Shown: positions 10,988 to 22,813, numbered from the stretch's first letter. The stretch is DNA of 64,000 nt from Zerene cesonia (GCF_012273895.1 NC_052115.1:1550001-1614000); one strand, 5' to 3'. Numbers and translations: made by a program. Notes: a model not told the origin generated them from the letters alone.

Positions 10988-11265
10988 GTGGGAGCAGAGC
11001 ACGCTTCGGCATGTATTTGCCAGTTCGCACCGGGGAAGTACCACACCCCCACATAAGACCGTTGTGTTTCGTATAGTTAGTGGGGGAGCAGAAGGCCCAT
11101 TTCATCTATTACTTCTTTCCTGTCTTCCATCCTTTCCTTATCCCCTTTCGGCTTAGCGGCCAACGCATTCGCAGAAGCACTACCTCTGCGAATGTTCACG
11201 GGCGGTGGTGATAGCTTACCATCAGGCGAACCATCAGCTCAAATGCCCGCTCATGGCATAAAAAA
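10988..11265 (+). mobile_element. SINE-1, near full length
   Basis: GTGGGAGCAGAGCACGCTTC through CCATCAGGCGAACCATCAGC to a short A run at 11260-11265. It keeps the internal ATTCGCAGAAGCACTACC palindrome. A small deletion removes the AAAACCGGCGTGAAATAGTG segment present at 22047. Confidence 0.85.
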
Positions 11266-13059
11266 CGAATTAGTTAGTTAGTTAGAATAGTTTTAACAAT
11301 AATAATAGGTAATTACAGCTTTATATAATAATTTCATAAGAAAACAGACAATGATAGCATTAAAACCCCTCATTACACATTTCATAAATTTTATAGAAAA
11401 GAAAAAGATTGCAAAAAGTTTCTTATTGGGTGTACCTGATAGAATGGTTTTCTGTTCAACGGTTCCTATTTATTATTGAATATAATAGCCATTCAAAATC
11501 GCTCATAAGAATAGTCCAGTGGAATTAAATCGAGTTTTATTATTATGCACTATTTCAAAAAGCTCGAAGTATTACGATATAAACACTACTAAACAATAAT
11601 GATTATTATGAAAACAATAAATAAACCCGACTGATAAATGTTTTAATTTTATTGTAATGCTATTTAACGATCTTTCATTTATTATGCATATTGTTTGGGA
11701 CCCCCCTCTTTTTTAGTATGGGGTTGACATTTATGATGATTACCCCGATCCCCCATTATGTCAAAATCCGTCCATTGGTGTCCGGGTAAATATTAAACTG
11801 TACTCTGCAAGTGCATATTTCATACTGGCATACCCGGCCAAGCGTTGTTGTGGCTGTGGCTGGGGCTAAATTTAGTGTTAATTATAAGTAATTGGTATAA
11901 TTAATCGAAATAAAAAACATCCTATTTCTTAAACCGAACCAAATTACACACAAAATGTTAAATTTCATCAAAACCGGTTGAGTTGGTGAAGAGTTCATTG
12001 GGAAAATACATCATGACACTAGATTTTTACATATTAAGATTTAAACTAATGGAATTCCTAAATGCTGTGCGCTCAAGAAGTAAAATACAAATGATATGTT
12101 ATAAACAACACAAAATAGGACTATTATTTAAACGTAAAATATTCGGTTTCTTCTCTCCCCCACGCTTCCATTCTGGAAAAATTCTCACAACGAATATGGT
12201 AACCAGAAAGCAAAGGGAAATAAAAATAACTCTCCACTTACCCCATTTATTTTCCCATCGGATTCTCGTGAACGCGTAAAAACTGGTAACAAATGAGGCG
12301 AAAAGCAGTCAGATATACTGACAACACTGTCGGTGTGGTTACAGGTCCGGATTAGCCACACGGGGGGGTTTTAATTTACTTTTATTTGTAAGTAAACCTA
12401 GATTTAGGGATACCTATGTCAAGCTTTGGGACCAAATAGGCTTAGACATGTTACTACCGTATAAAACTGAGACTAAGCAATGTAAGAAACTATATTATGG
12501 ATCCTATTAATGTACTTTTTTTTCTCTCAAAAGGTAAGATTTTATAATGCTAAAATGAAAATTCTGTTAATGAGAAAATTCCACAAATAAATTGAATTGA
12601 TCTAATTACGATTAAATTAATTAGCTTGGCATTTCATTACTTTGTGCTTTGGAAAAATTAATGCTCAGTTTGGACTTTTTAGTAACTATTTCTTTCATCT
12701 ATAAATATTTTAATACACATAAATTAGGTGTCCGCGATGGACTCTAACACCAACCGGTTTAATGAAATTTTCACACCATGTGCATTTTGGTACATCTTAA
12801 AACATAGGATAGTTTATATTATTTTAATTACAATAAATGAACACCCAGGCGGAGCCGAGAGGTGATATTTATAATATAAAATTATTCACACCATTTAGAA
12901 CATTACATGTCATTTAAAAATGATGGCTATGCAATATGGATATTTTTATAGATCTCGAAACAAAAGTTAGAATTTTTTACCGCGCACAATGTATCTGTAC
13001 CCAACTTCCTCATGCTGTGTTTTCGAATGGTTACGATTTTAGAACTTTCATGAAGAGAG
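11266..13059. other. Anonymous DNA, AT-rich with scattered GC patches
   Basis: No gene recognised. GTTAGTTAGTTAG lies at 11270-11285. A C/G-rich patch (11699-11850) has no open frame. At 12721-12870 there is a weak Helitron-like body ending CCCAGGCGGAGCCGAGAGG. The open frame at 11983-12279 (+) has no domain I recognise. Confidence 0.4.
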
Positions 13060-13305
13060 TAACTCGTGTCACAATGTTCGTTCCTATACTCCTTTGAAAC
13101 GGCTCGATCTATTCTCATAAAATGTTGTGTGCACATCGGGTAGGTCGTAGAATCAGTCTCTCATAATTTATTTCTACGGTTGCACATGGGAGACGTTGAT
13201 TACTTATCATTTTGTGTAATGAAATATTACGAACCTCTTAGAAAATCCACGAAGTACAAAAAGAAATGTAGAGCCCGCGAGCGAAGCCACGGGCGGAAAG
13301 CTAGT
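13060..13305 (+). mobile_element. Hel-J relic with intact 3' end
   Basis: AACTCGTGTCACAATGTTCG, then ACTCCTTTGAAACGGCTCG and CATCGGGTAGGTCGTAGAATC match the Hel-J copy at 61.8 kb. The 3' end is CGAGCGAAGCCACGGGCGG then AAAGCTAG plus T, which differs from the GGGTGCAGCTAG end of the other copy, so this may be a recombinant of two families. Confidence 0.6.
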
Positions 13306-13622
13306 AAGCAATAAATATGCCTAACTTGGTGACCTATTCATAATTAAGAGTGAACTCTTAATTGATCATTATATTTCAGCCATTGAAATAAATTAAAAAT
13401 TTAATGATGTGATTAAATGCAATAAACAGCACACAAAAACCATTAAACCATTAATTTTCCAAAAAAGGCAATAGTTATATAGTGTATGAGGATCATATAA
13501 GTGATCCTTAGGTACTTTTATGGACAAAATGTTATATACCATGAGCATACCCGGGGCGGAAAGCTAGTAGTGCAATGTACATAAAAATAAAAGTATAGAT
13601 TTTATGTTGCATTGCATAGAAT
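13306..13622. other. Anonymous DNA with a Helitron 3' end stub
   Basis: The only recognisable item is ACCCGGGGCGGAAAGCTAG at 13549-13567, a lone 3' terminus without a body. Confidence 0.5.
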
Positions 13623-13831
13623 ACTAGACGCTTGTCCCGGCTTCGCATGGATATAAAGAGTCCTGTTTTTTACCAAGGCTGCATTTAATCGGGTAAGAAA
13701 GTATCCTATCACCCAAGTCAGCTCACACCTGTGTATAACAAACTTCATCCAAATCCGTTCAGTAGTTTCAGCGTGATTGACGGACAAACATCTAAACAAA
13801 CAAACTTTCACATTTATAACGTTAGTGTGAT
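13623..13831 (-). mobile_element. Hel-B, full length
   Basis: ACTAGACGCTTGTCCCGGC at 13623, AGCGTGATTGACGGACAAAC and the end GTTAGTGTGAT at 13831. A and T flank as expected. Confidence 0.85.
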
Positions 13832-14750
13832 AACCTATTTGCCAATAGCTGTGTGGAATTTACGATATTCCGAATAAATTGGAAAATCTTTTTGCATTCC
13901 TAGATTTATCTAGTAGACCAGGATTTTCCGTACACAAACTTAAAGGCATACAAAGCTTTTCTTATTATTAGATCCTTTAACAATTCTTGTTAATTGTATG
14001 TATTGATTTATTAATATGTTATTATTGCTTAATTGAAGTTGCGGTAAGCGTCACGTGACGTCTTCACCAACCAATTATAAAATGATTATACCAAACTAAG
14101 TTAATGAACTTCAGTTAATCAGCTGAGTACATTCGCGTTCAAAGGAAGCTTAATGGGACAAAGACTTGTACAAATGTTAATTTGTTACAGGCAACGTTTT
14201 TGTGCTTTTAATCTTTATTTAACGTTGTTTTATTTATGTGTTTTGACATTTATTAACAGAATTATTTTTTGGTCAAATTGTTTGTGTGTTTTTCTGCTCT
14301 ACAATATAATATTAAGACATTTTTTATTAGTCGTATTTTAATTTTAGCTGCATATCTTGTAACATTTGAAAATGGATAAATTTGATTTAATACATAACAC
14401 AAATTTGCAACATTAGGGGCCCTAAATCACCATTCAATACGTACTATATCCTCAATTCTGGGGCCCCGCAGGAAATGTTGGCACTCAGGGCCCCAAAAAT
14501 AAGGCTCAGGTACTCGTCTAATCTGAAGCGTGTCATTTACATAAGGCGCGCGTCACAAGACGTAAAGGTGATTCGTGCTTCGCAATTCAAACAGACCTGC
14601 GACTTGATATAAGTCGCTGACGCCGTCACGTTCAGTGTATTATACTGGAAATGTTAGTATGACACCTCTGCTGTATAATACTTCATGTCTTTGACATTCT
14701 TTATTTGTTAGGGTTGAATCAGACTGCTGTTAGAGATAAATATTGCTTTG
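13832..14750. other. Anonymous DNA with possible promoter-like motifs
   Basis: CACGTGACG at 14052, TATAAA at 14076 and TCAGTT at 14111 occur in that order, but the TATA to TCAGTT spacing (about 37) is longer than usual. Three GGGGCCC motifs occur at 14416-14494. Neither is strong enough to call a gene. Confidence 0.35.
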
Positions 14751-14930
14751 TAAGCTGCCTTCAAACTGATTGAACTAGACCAACATGAAATGGGACCACA
14801 CGGGAAGCGGAAGTTTTCAAAATTTTATGAACTAGTTAACGTGTAACCTCACTATTTATTAGCAAATCATAATACAGTACATAAATATATAAATACTTAT
14901 ATCATAAACCTCTTTTTTCAAGTCGGATAG
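14751..14930 (+). mobile_element. Repeat G
   Basis: ACTAGACCAACATGAAATGG then GACCACACGGGAAGC, ending ACCTCTTTTTTCAAGTCGGA. It is the same arrangement as the 8618 copy. Confidence 0.5.
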
Positions 14931-15189
14931 CACACAACCAAAACAAACAAAGCTTAAGCTGGAGTAGGGTCCTCACTCCTCGCTATTGTATACAACGTCA
15001 TTTTATGTAAACAGTCAATTATTCATAAACTAATTCGCTAGTGTTTGATTAGTCGAATTTGAAACCCGCTGCATGGTAACCGCTAGCTATGCACGTGCAT
15101 AATTTGACGTTATGTATTTGAGCAGTCAAAATACTATTGATTTAGTAAGAGACCTCATATATTTATCGCACTTGTGTTTTTATAATTAG

Positions 15190-15330
15190 ACTAGCTATGC
15201 CCCGCCGTTTTACCCACGTAGTATCTGATGTTATATAGCCTAAAGCCACAATAAAGGAGCTATCAATAGTTCTTGAGGTAAGAACGTTCCAGTTAAGAAA
15301 CAATAAACGCTTTATAATATTAGTATAGAT
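15190..15330 (-). mobile_element. Hel-F
   Basis: ACTAGCTATGCCCCGCCG at 15190, GATGTTATATAGCCTAAAGC, ending ATATTAGTATAGAT at 15330. Short but with both ends. Confidence 0.7.
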
Positions 15331-15348
15331 TTTTGCTACAATATAATT

Positions 15349-15548
15349 CCGTGGATTCGTCCCCGTAGTGAATGAAATAATAGACGATACAGGGTTTTTC
15401 TATGGCTAGCTCTCATTCATATGGGATTCCACATAGTGTGACCTTTCTCGAGTCACAAACTATGTATCAAATGTTACCCAAATCGGTTTATGCATGAAGA
15501 AAAAACAGACAGAGCTACTTTTACACATAATATGATATTAGTAGGGAT
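15349..15548 (-). mobile_element. Hel-E, CTAG end lost
   Basis: CTCGAGTCACAAACTATG, CAAATCGGTTTATGCATGAAG and GACAGAGCTACTTTTACAC, ending ATATTAGTAGGGAT. The CTAG end is missing or mutated. Confidence 0.6.
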
Positions 15549-16443
15549 CGTGGTTACATATTCATCTATTATATAGTATTAGTAGAAAGTTTAAATTTAA
15601 AGCTTTTTTGTACTTGGAAAAATATTTAATGACATTAAATTAGGTAGCTTAGGTAATTACATGTAAAATGCAAATTGAAAGTTATAAAAAAACCTTTCTT
15701 TTTTATATAATAAGATGAAATTATTAGAAAAAACCAGAAACTAATAATTTATGGAGCTTAACAACATTTGGTTGTAGTTGGTAAAAAGGTCGCTTTGAGA
15801 AAGTCAATCATTTGGAGACGCCTTTGATCGATTGGAGACCTTTACGACTAACGGGTTACGCGAAGTAAAAATTTCCACAAGGTTCCAGAATATTCCAGAA
15901 CTTCTACAGAATTCTGTTCACAAATTATAAGAAGAAATATAATTGTGTAATTCTGGTATTATAAATTATAAATATCCAACAATTAAATAAAATTATTGTA
16001 TTGTCACTGATCCTTGTTAAGTAAACAAAGATGTGATTGAATCTTTTCGCTTAAACTCGTCAAATTTGAGCCTGAAGCTCTTAGTTGCATAGCTGCATAT
16101 AAACGTACAGATGAAGCTAATAAAAGCCTGTGAAATATCCAACATCCTTCTTAACACTTTTAATGATCTAACATGGAAAATTTTGAGAGAAGTTTTATTG
16201 TGATTTAACAGAGCTCGCAACAAATGCCCAGCGTTGTATTTGCCACCAACTTGTCCACTCTTTTCAGATCAAAGTGAAATCTGGATTTAGCACAGAGCAC
16301 TCGTATTTCCAATTGCCAAGAACCACTTGACCGGGTTGGATAGTAACCTTCGTTACTATTAATTTAGATAATTATTCGGACTCTGATTTAAAATTTACAA
16401 AAACATTCAACTGTGGCAGGGGCACAGCTACTGCCGTAACAAT
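15549..16443. other. Anonymous DNA with a heat-shock-element motif
   Basis: No gene recognised. It holds the motif at 15882-15901 and, at 16107-16131, a piece (CAGATGAAGCTAATAAAAGC) matching the end of the retroposon at 56600-56812. Confidence 0.4.
15882..15901. promoter_or_regulatory. Heat shock element-like motif, four perfect units
   Basis: GTTCC AGAAT ATTCC AGAAC are four contiguous alternating nTTCn/nGAAn pentamers, the binding pattern of trimeric heat shock factor. No adjacent gene is visible, so regulatory use is inferred only. Confidence 0.45.
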
Positions 16444-16621
16444 AACTGGCTGTGACCCGCAGTTTCACCTGCGCAGTACATGATGTTATATAGCCTATAG
16501 TCTTCCTAAATAAATCGGCTATCTAATACTGAAATATTTTTTCAAAACGCACCTGTATTTCCTGAGGTGAGGGTGTTCAAACAAACAAAAACAACCTATT
16601 CAGAATTATAATATTGGTATA
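16444..16621 (-). mobile_element. Hel-F, diverged
   Basis: Starts ACTGG where ACTAG is expected, then GTTTCACCTGCGCAGTAC, TGATGTTATATAGCCTATAG, ending ATAATATTGGTATAG. Diverged at both termini. Confidence 0.65.
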
Positions 16622-18034
16622 GTTACGTGTCTCCCAAATGTGTGTACCAAAAAGCACTTGGGTCTCCACCTGGTTCTAAAAAATGGTATCCAAGAGGAAT
16701 GCTTATTGGATTTGAATTTTCTGACTAGCTAGTTATTTGACACTTAAAAAAAGTACAACCAACATAAGGATGTATCAGATACCACTTATACTTCTTATCG
16801 GTTTACTAATCTCTCTGATATAAATCTCATAAATTCATTCATTCATGTTAACGCTTGTGTGTAAGTTGTGGTCACATATAACAGTTTGTGCATACGCCAT
16901 CGTATATTTATAAATGATCTATAGAATAAGTATACAAGAAACGACCTTTTGTGATCCTTAAAAATAAATAAATAAAACATATAAATAAATACTGTGACTC
17001 TATATTTATTTGTATCTTATAGAAATACGAACGAAATAGTAAACGTACTAGATCACAAAACAATCGGGTCGATGATATATAATGGAATTCTATATCAAGC
17101 TCCTATAGGAGGACCTAAACAGGCCTCAGTCTTTAGACAAACGATAACTGTCAGAACATATCATCGAGGCGAGCATTCACCATACCTCATCAACAATGTG
17201 GAGGGAAGTGCGTTATCATTCTTTGAGAAAAGTTTTTTTTTAAGGAATATATAACTATTATTCTTTTATTCATCTTGGATATTCCTGTACTTTTCTAAAT
17301 ATTTTCCTACACTTATTATGAATAGAACAACTAGATACAAAATGCATCGATTAACACGCTTAAATCCCAATAAAATTTGTTATATTGCTTGAAAGCTTCA
17401 AGTAATTAACACAAGAACATGTAATATATTTAAGTAGTTATGTGAATAAACCATGTCTACCGAAGTAATAACCACCTTTCTAGACGTCGTTTATTTATAA
17501 CCATCGAACTAGTTTAAATATTTTAAAAATAGAAGGAATACAGAGAATTCGATCACGACGCGGGAGTAAAACCTGCTTTATACCGCCTTACGCCTTACCA
17601 CTCAGCCAACTAGTCCCAATTCCAGGAATGGCGTAAGACGAAGGTTAGAGTCTGTCCTCATGATCGACTTATTTTCATTCTTTATTTCTGAAAAGAAATG
17701 CATTTGATGATATAAGTACACCTTAATAACTGTCCCTCATATGACAAATGCCTAATGACCATCAATAGTAATAAAACAAATTCATTTATATCGTTAATTT
17801 TTACAAGCGTAATTCATCACTGACAAACGTCATTCCAATTTCATTGAAAGGGTGTAATGCGATTTACAAAGCGACCAACAAAAACCAATATGGAACAGCC
17901 ATCAAGATAGATTAAAATCTTATTTGAGGATAATAGAAGAGTATTGGGCAGGAATTATTTCGCGAGCGGTTCGCACGCGATCGCATGAATGTTATCGTCT
18001 GATTCTTCAGACGAAAAAACTCATTTGAGGGATA
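16622..18034. other. Anonymous DNA with one open frame of unknown status
   Basis: The frame at 16994-17254 (+, 86 codons) is preceded by a pyrimidine-rich run ending TTATAG and is slightly less AT-rich at 17040-17230. It has no domain I recognise. The perfect 8-bp hairpin TCGTCTGA/TCAGACGA lies at about 17996-18015. Confidence 0.35.
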
Positions 18035-18362
18035 TTTTTGGCACATTCATCATCATCATCAGCCCATATATGTTCCCACAGCTGGGACACAGACCTCCTA
18101 TGAGGGTTCAGACCATAATCCACCACTCTGGCCAAGTGCGGGTTGGCAGATGTCAAATGTCGACGAACTTTTGATTCTCGGACATGCCGGTTTCCTCACG
18201 ATGTTTTCCTTCACCGTTTTAAGCATTGGTGATGTTATCTACATGCTCAGATAAATTGAAAAATCAATTTATTTCCTGCACGCTCGCCCGGTCTCGAGCC
18301 CCGACTTATCGATCTTGAAGTCCGAGGTTCTCATCATTGAGCATTGCTTTTTGGCACATTCA
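18035..18362 (-). mobile_element. SINE-2, full length with 15-bp target duplication
   Basis: TTTTTGGCACATTCA occurs at 18035-18049 and 18348-18362, flanking the element exactly. In minus orientation the element starts with a decayed A box, has a B box (GGCTCGAGACC, in the + strand at about 18290-18300), carries the AATTGATTTTTCAATTTATC segment, and ends in GATGATGATGAT. Target duplication and tail show LINE-driven insertion. Confidence 0.88.
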
Positions 18363-20281
18363 ACAGAGTCTAATGTTGTTCAATTGAAGTATACTAATTG
18401 GTTTTGGTTCACATAGTGTACTTTTACATTGTTGGTGCTTCACAACATCTGCACGTACTGCATGCCGAAATATTAGAGATGTTGAAATGTCATTTTTGAC
18501 TACTTCGAGCTCTGTGTGTTTTATTGCAACCTTTCTTAATTTTGATAATTTATTACGCCGAAGTTATTAAAAGTGATGCCTGGAATTGATTCTAAAAACT
18601 GAAGTTACGATGACGACTCCCTTCATAAGACATAAGTTGGGCCACCAACTTAAAGCCTCCAATGTCTTCTCTCAGTCTGTTTTTTTATGTCTTTGTTTAA
18701 GAAAAGAATAGTCATAACAGCAACACCGTTCCCTAATTGCGATATCTTGTACAAATCGAGCAGATGTCGTTTGGTGTTGTAGTTTGCGTATTGTATCTGT
18801 AAAACTTAAAAATTTACAGCTATTTGCAGAATTTTATACATTGTAGAAGCGTCTTTAGATCGAAGCCAGTGATGTTCCTCTCATTTATGTTTTTATGTTA
18901 ATTATATTGTAAGGAGCATTATATATTGAAATGTTTTCAAATTTTCTGTTTATTTGGATTGGGAAGTCATAAATATCGTGCCTGACTGAAAATCTATTTA
19001 TCCATTTAAGTCTCTCGATACTTGCCAAATTTTATTTAATTCGGGTCATTATTGAAGTTACTTCACAAATGTAAAATAAAAAGGCGTTTAAAAAATTTGT
19101 GAAACTTCATTACCGGTTACTAAGTATCTTTTTATAGCTTCAGAAAATTAATACCCGCATATTTATCAGTCATTCTATTAATCTTTTATGTGTAATTATT
19201 GATTGAACATAATTGTAATTAATTTTCGCCCATTCATCATAAATGCTACATAAATTTTAATTATCGAAAGGTCTTTCAAAACAAATGTTTTATTCACATT
19301 ATAACAGATTGAATGAATTCAAAGGATTACTTTTTTTTAAATATGCTCCAATTTATTTATTTATTATTCAAAACAAGGATTATAGGTACTGTTTCAAAAC
19401 CAAAAAGTATATAGTTTTGAACCTGGGGGGTACCGTGGCGTCTTAATGTACTAATTCCAGTGTGGGACAGAGATGGCGCTGGACGACGTATATAGCTCTG
19501 TCTTTTTCCCACACTGAAATTAGCATTGTTTTAAAGAATCACGCTGACGCCCTCTTATACATTAAAAAAAAAACATGTTATTCTTAGGAAATAGTACATA
19601 TTTTAATCGCACTATCCTCCATTACTGTGCGTTGTCGCAGCAGTATAATGTCTCGTGACTACTTACCCTAATCCATTCCTTAGATGGATCATCCGTCAGC
19701 AAGTGATGGAGTAACTAAGAAGTGACAATTTACTAAAAGCGTCTATGTAATTGATAGTGAAATCATAGATTCTTTTTCTACATTGAATTCTTATCTTTTA
19801 TATTATTTATGTATTCTATGATTTAATTGCGATATTTTTATGATTTATAATCAATCTTAAACCCGATTTTATGTATTTTTTTATTCATATAATAATATTG
19901 ATTATTAGTAGTTTAGTTTAGTTCGTCATTATAGAATAAAAAAATCCAACATATTGATTTGTCGTATATATCTAGAGTATTGACTCAAGGAGATTTATAC
20001 CAAACCGTTGGTGGAATCAACTATTGAAATTATCTCGGCGGACATACCGCCCACGTTGCGACAGCTTTATGCGCCAAGTCTATATAAAATAATATATATT
20101 CGTAATACTAAATTATAACCATATTATAAAAAAACTGTTATGGTTGGACATCAATGGAAGAAATAGGTCACGGTTCTTAATGCTTTTGTACTTTTATAAA
20201 TAAAAGGTTCAGATTGATGAATGGATTGTTATACTTTCACGTAGAAGCAGCGGATTGCATCTGGTCTGAATTTGGAAGAGA
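18363..20281. other. Anonymous DNA with one inverted-repeat element
   Basis: Apart from the hairpin element at 19451-19523 no gene or repeat is recognised. Confidence 0.4.
19451..19523. mobile_element. MITE-like inverted repeat
   Basis: The arm at 19451-19472 (CTAATTCCAGTGTGGGACAG, then AG) pairs with 19496-19523 (CTCTGTC, a 5-base bulge, CCCACACTGAAATTAG) with one mismatch besides the bulge. TA lies next to both outer ends, as for Tc1/mariner-type MITEs. The central GGCGCTGGACGACG is GC-rich. Confidence 0.55.
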
Positions 20282-20455
20282 TCACTACATAGTATAAAAC
20301 GAATCGCTTTTTCTGTCCCCGTGTCCCTGTATCCTTATGTATGCTTAAATCTTAAATACCATGGACTTTGATGGTGTTTTTATCATTTATTTAATAACAT
20401 CTATTAAACTACTCCGGATTTAAAACGTAACGTGCGAAGCCGCGGGCAAAAGCTT
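20282..20455 (+). mobile_element. Hel-C, degenerate 3' end
   Basis: TCACTACATAGTATAAAACG at the start and GTGCGAAGCCGCGGGCAAAA at the end, but CTAG has become CTTC. Confidence 0.75.
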
Positions 20456-20617
20456 CATTTAGCTTTAAAAGATTGTAAAATATATGCACTATAGGCTATA
20501 TATTATTACCTAGACAGCATGCGATGGAACATCATTCACATAATACCCACCAACGCCACGTTCTGAAAGAGCTATGTTATGTAGGTAATGAAAAGGATAT
20601 GGGCCTCTATCTATATC

Positions 20618-20697
20618 AAAATCCGTTCTGTAGTCAGCGTGATTGACGGACAAACATCCAAACAAACAAACTTTTACGTTTAAAATATTAATGTGAA
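20618..20697 (-). mobile_element. Hel-B, TC-end fragment
   Basis: ATCAAAATCCGTTCTGTAGT, GATTGACGGACAAACATCC, ending ATATTAATGTGAAGT. The CTAG half is missing. Confidence 0.75.
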
Positions 20698-22046
20698 GTG
20701 TAACATATTAAGTGTTCTAGACTTATTAGTGTTATAATATCTAATAATCGGTTGTATGTAATCCTTCAACCCATAAGTGAAATCAACTATACAGACTTAT
20801 CGTGCCTCAGCTGAAGGATTGAGTTCCACAGACACATGTAGACAGAGATGACATATAATATTATATGAGATATATATACCTTTATATATATTCCTTATTA
20901 TGTAGATATATATTCCTTGAGATATATTACCTTATATATATAGTACCTTTTTTGTATTTTTGTTTATTCACGTTTTAGTGATATACACAAGAACAAACAT
21001 AAGCTTGAAAAGTTTGTTTGTTTTTAACGTTTTAACCTTAAGAACAGCTGGACCGATGACAAAAACACTGTCTCCGTTGAATATGTGATCCTTGAGAGCA
21101 TAGACCAACAATACAACGAGCTAGCATGAAGTGCTAGTTTAATATATCTACCACTACGCCCCTACGCACTTTATCCAAGAGTCGTTTGTTTCAACCATGC
21201 AAGTCTCCTAGCTTAGAATCCACAGACACTTTCTATAAAAATAAAACCCATACAATAAAACACAGAACCGAACCTAATCAATGCACGCCACTTAATACGC
21301 CGCCAGCCAAAAATGTCGTCACCAATAGAAGTTTTAAGAACCGCGTGATTGCCATAACTGGGGCCACGGCGAATATTTACGAGACAATTTGGCAACAAAG
21401 GGGAATTACATCGATGCGGGTGGGTTACGATCTGCAAACGAGTGCGCTGAAATGTGATTTATAGCCCTGTGTAAATGGTTGAGCTAAATAGAAGGATTTT
21501 AAGGAAATTACCGCCTGTGTTAGAGGATATCTCTCTGATAAATACATTTGTTAAGACTTAATTTTTTTTAGGACAATGAATGACGTTCTTTTTAGATTCA
21601 CTGTGAATGTCATGTGATTCTGTTCTAAATGTATTGATTTTATACGTAATTTTTGTTATATCTAAACCAAATATCACCTCGTAAATACTGCAAACGGAAT
21701 TTGAAATGAACACAGTACTTAAATGGTATATATCAAATATCGTTTAATCATTTCAGTCGAGTTGTGTACTTCCACGCAATCAAAGTATTTAGTGGATGGC
21801 AGTGCGCTGATAATTGACTAATCGATCATTGATTTTCCATATTACCTAAAGAAACTAACTTCCTTGCAACGATCAAGACGAGGAGGACACAAACATAAAT
21901 GAAACTGTCAGTCGCCGATGTTTAGTCAATGTTATGCACAATGTTATAGACTGGAATACTAATACTTTTGCAGGCGGAGCCTGTTGTTGCAGTCGGCGAT
22001 GCCACCAACGAACTCCAGGGCCTATAAAATATTGTGTATATATATT
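20698..22046. other. Anonymous DNA with an AT simple-sequence block and a GC-richer patch
   Basis: 20848-20955 is a degenerate ATATAT/ATTCCTT block. 21280-21440 is GC-richer with overlapping open frames on both strands (21186-21464 + and 21213-21437 -). A VIAITGAT string on the + frame is reminiscent of a short-chain dehydrogenase start, but nothing else fits. 21010-21130 holds a Helitron-like fragment. Confidence 0.35.
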
Positions 22047-22370
22047 GTGGGAGTCGAGCACGCTTCGGCACGAATTGGGCCAGCTCGCACCGGGGAAGTA
22101 CCACACCCCCACAGAAAACCGGCGTGAAATAGTGGCATGCCACTGTGTTTCGTACGGAGAGTGAGGGAGCCGGAGGCCCGTTTCCTTTTCCTCACCCGTC
22201 CCAGTCCATTCCTTCTTTCCAGTCGTTAATCCTTTCCTTTTCCCTTACCCCATAAAAGCGGGCAGCGCATTCACGGAGTTACTACCTTTGCGAATGTTCA
22301 TGGGCGGTGGTGATCGCTTACCATCAGGCGAACCACCAGCTCAGCTGCCCGCTATGACATAAAAAAAAAA
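22047..22370 (+). mobile_element. SINE-1, full-length reference copy
   Basis: GTGGGAGTCGAGCACGCTTC at the 5' end, GGGGAAGTACCACACCCCCA, AACCGGCGTGAAATAGTGGC, a palindromic ATTCG...CGAAT section, GGCGAACCACCAGCTCAGC, and a 10-base A tail. I see no convincing tRNA-type B box, so this may be a LINE-derived or differently headed SINE. Several overlapping open frames here are inside the repeat. Confidence 0.88.
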
Positions 22371-22813
22371 GCATGAATTGTGAACTCGAGTAGTCAGCAG
22401 TCTGGTCCTTGCTTGCGGGTGATTCGTGTGCACTGGCGGTATTCAACAACCATCATGAATATAATTAGTAGTATAAACAACCATCACGAATATAATTAGT
22501 ATTATTTTAAACATCCTCTCTGTGTATAGCAGATACTTTGGTGAAACTTACTATACGTAGTTCTAAAAACCAAATACAAGAAAGAAAATAAGGCTGACAG
22601 TCTTCGAAATGTAATACAAATTTATTTCTGAATTTATGTCATTACGCCGTTACAATCCTATTAACATATACAAAAAATTATTACCCTTTCAAAAAAATAA
22701 AAATCATCTTGATAATAAGATAGACTAAGAAATCGTAATAAAATCTCTTTCCATTCAGTGTTACAGGAACACGCAAATATAAACAAGGTACAATATTACG
22801 ATTAAACTATTAA
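22371..22813. other. Anonymous DNA with a 31-bp tandem duplication
   Basis: Only the tandem at 22445-22506 stands out. Confidence 0.45.
22445..22506. repeat. Tandem duplication, two 31-bp units
   Basis: AACAACCATCATGAATATAA at 22445 and AACAACCATCACGAATATAA at 22476, both followed by TTAGTA. The units differ at only a few positions. Confidence 0.8.

Noticed and set aside
14041..14116. Promoter suggested by CACGTGACG, TATAAA and TCAGTT
   Set aside because: TATA to initiator spacing is too long, there is no GC-rich context and no transcript-like sequence follows.
20848..20955. Satellite-like ATATAT/ATTCCTT block
   Set aside because: Irregular low-complexity DNA with no constant unit.
21186..21464. 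VIAITGAT string suggesting a short-chain dehydrogenase
   Set aside because: Only eight residues resemble the nucleotide-binding start; no catalytic motif, wrong length, and the opposite strand is equally open.
21873..22164. Three overlapping open frames
   Set aside because: They end in or run through the SINE-1 at 22047-22370 and share its sequence.
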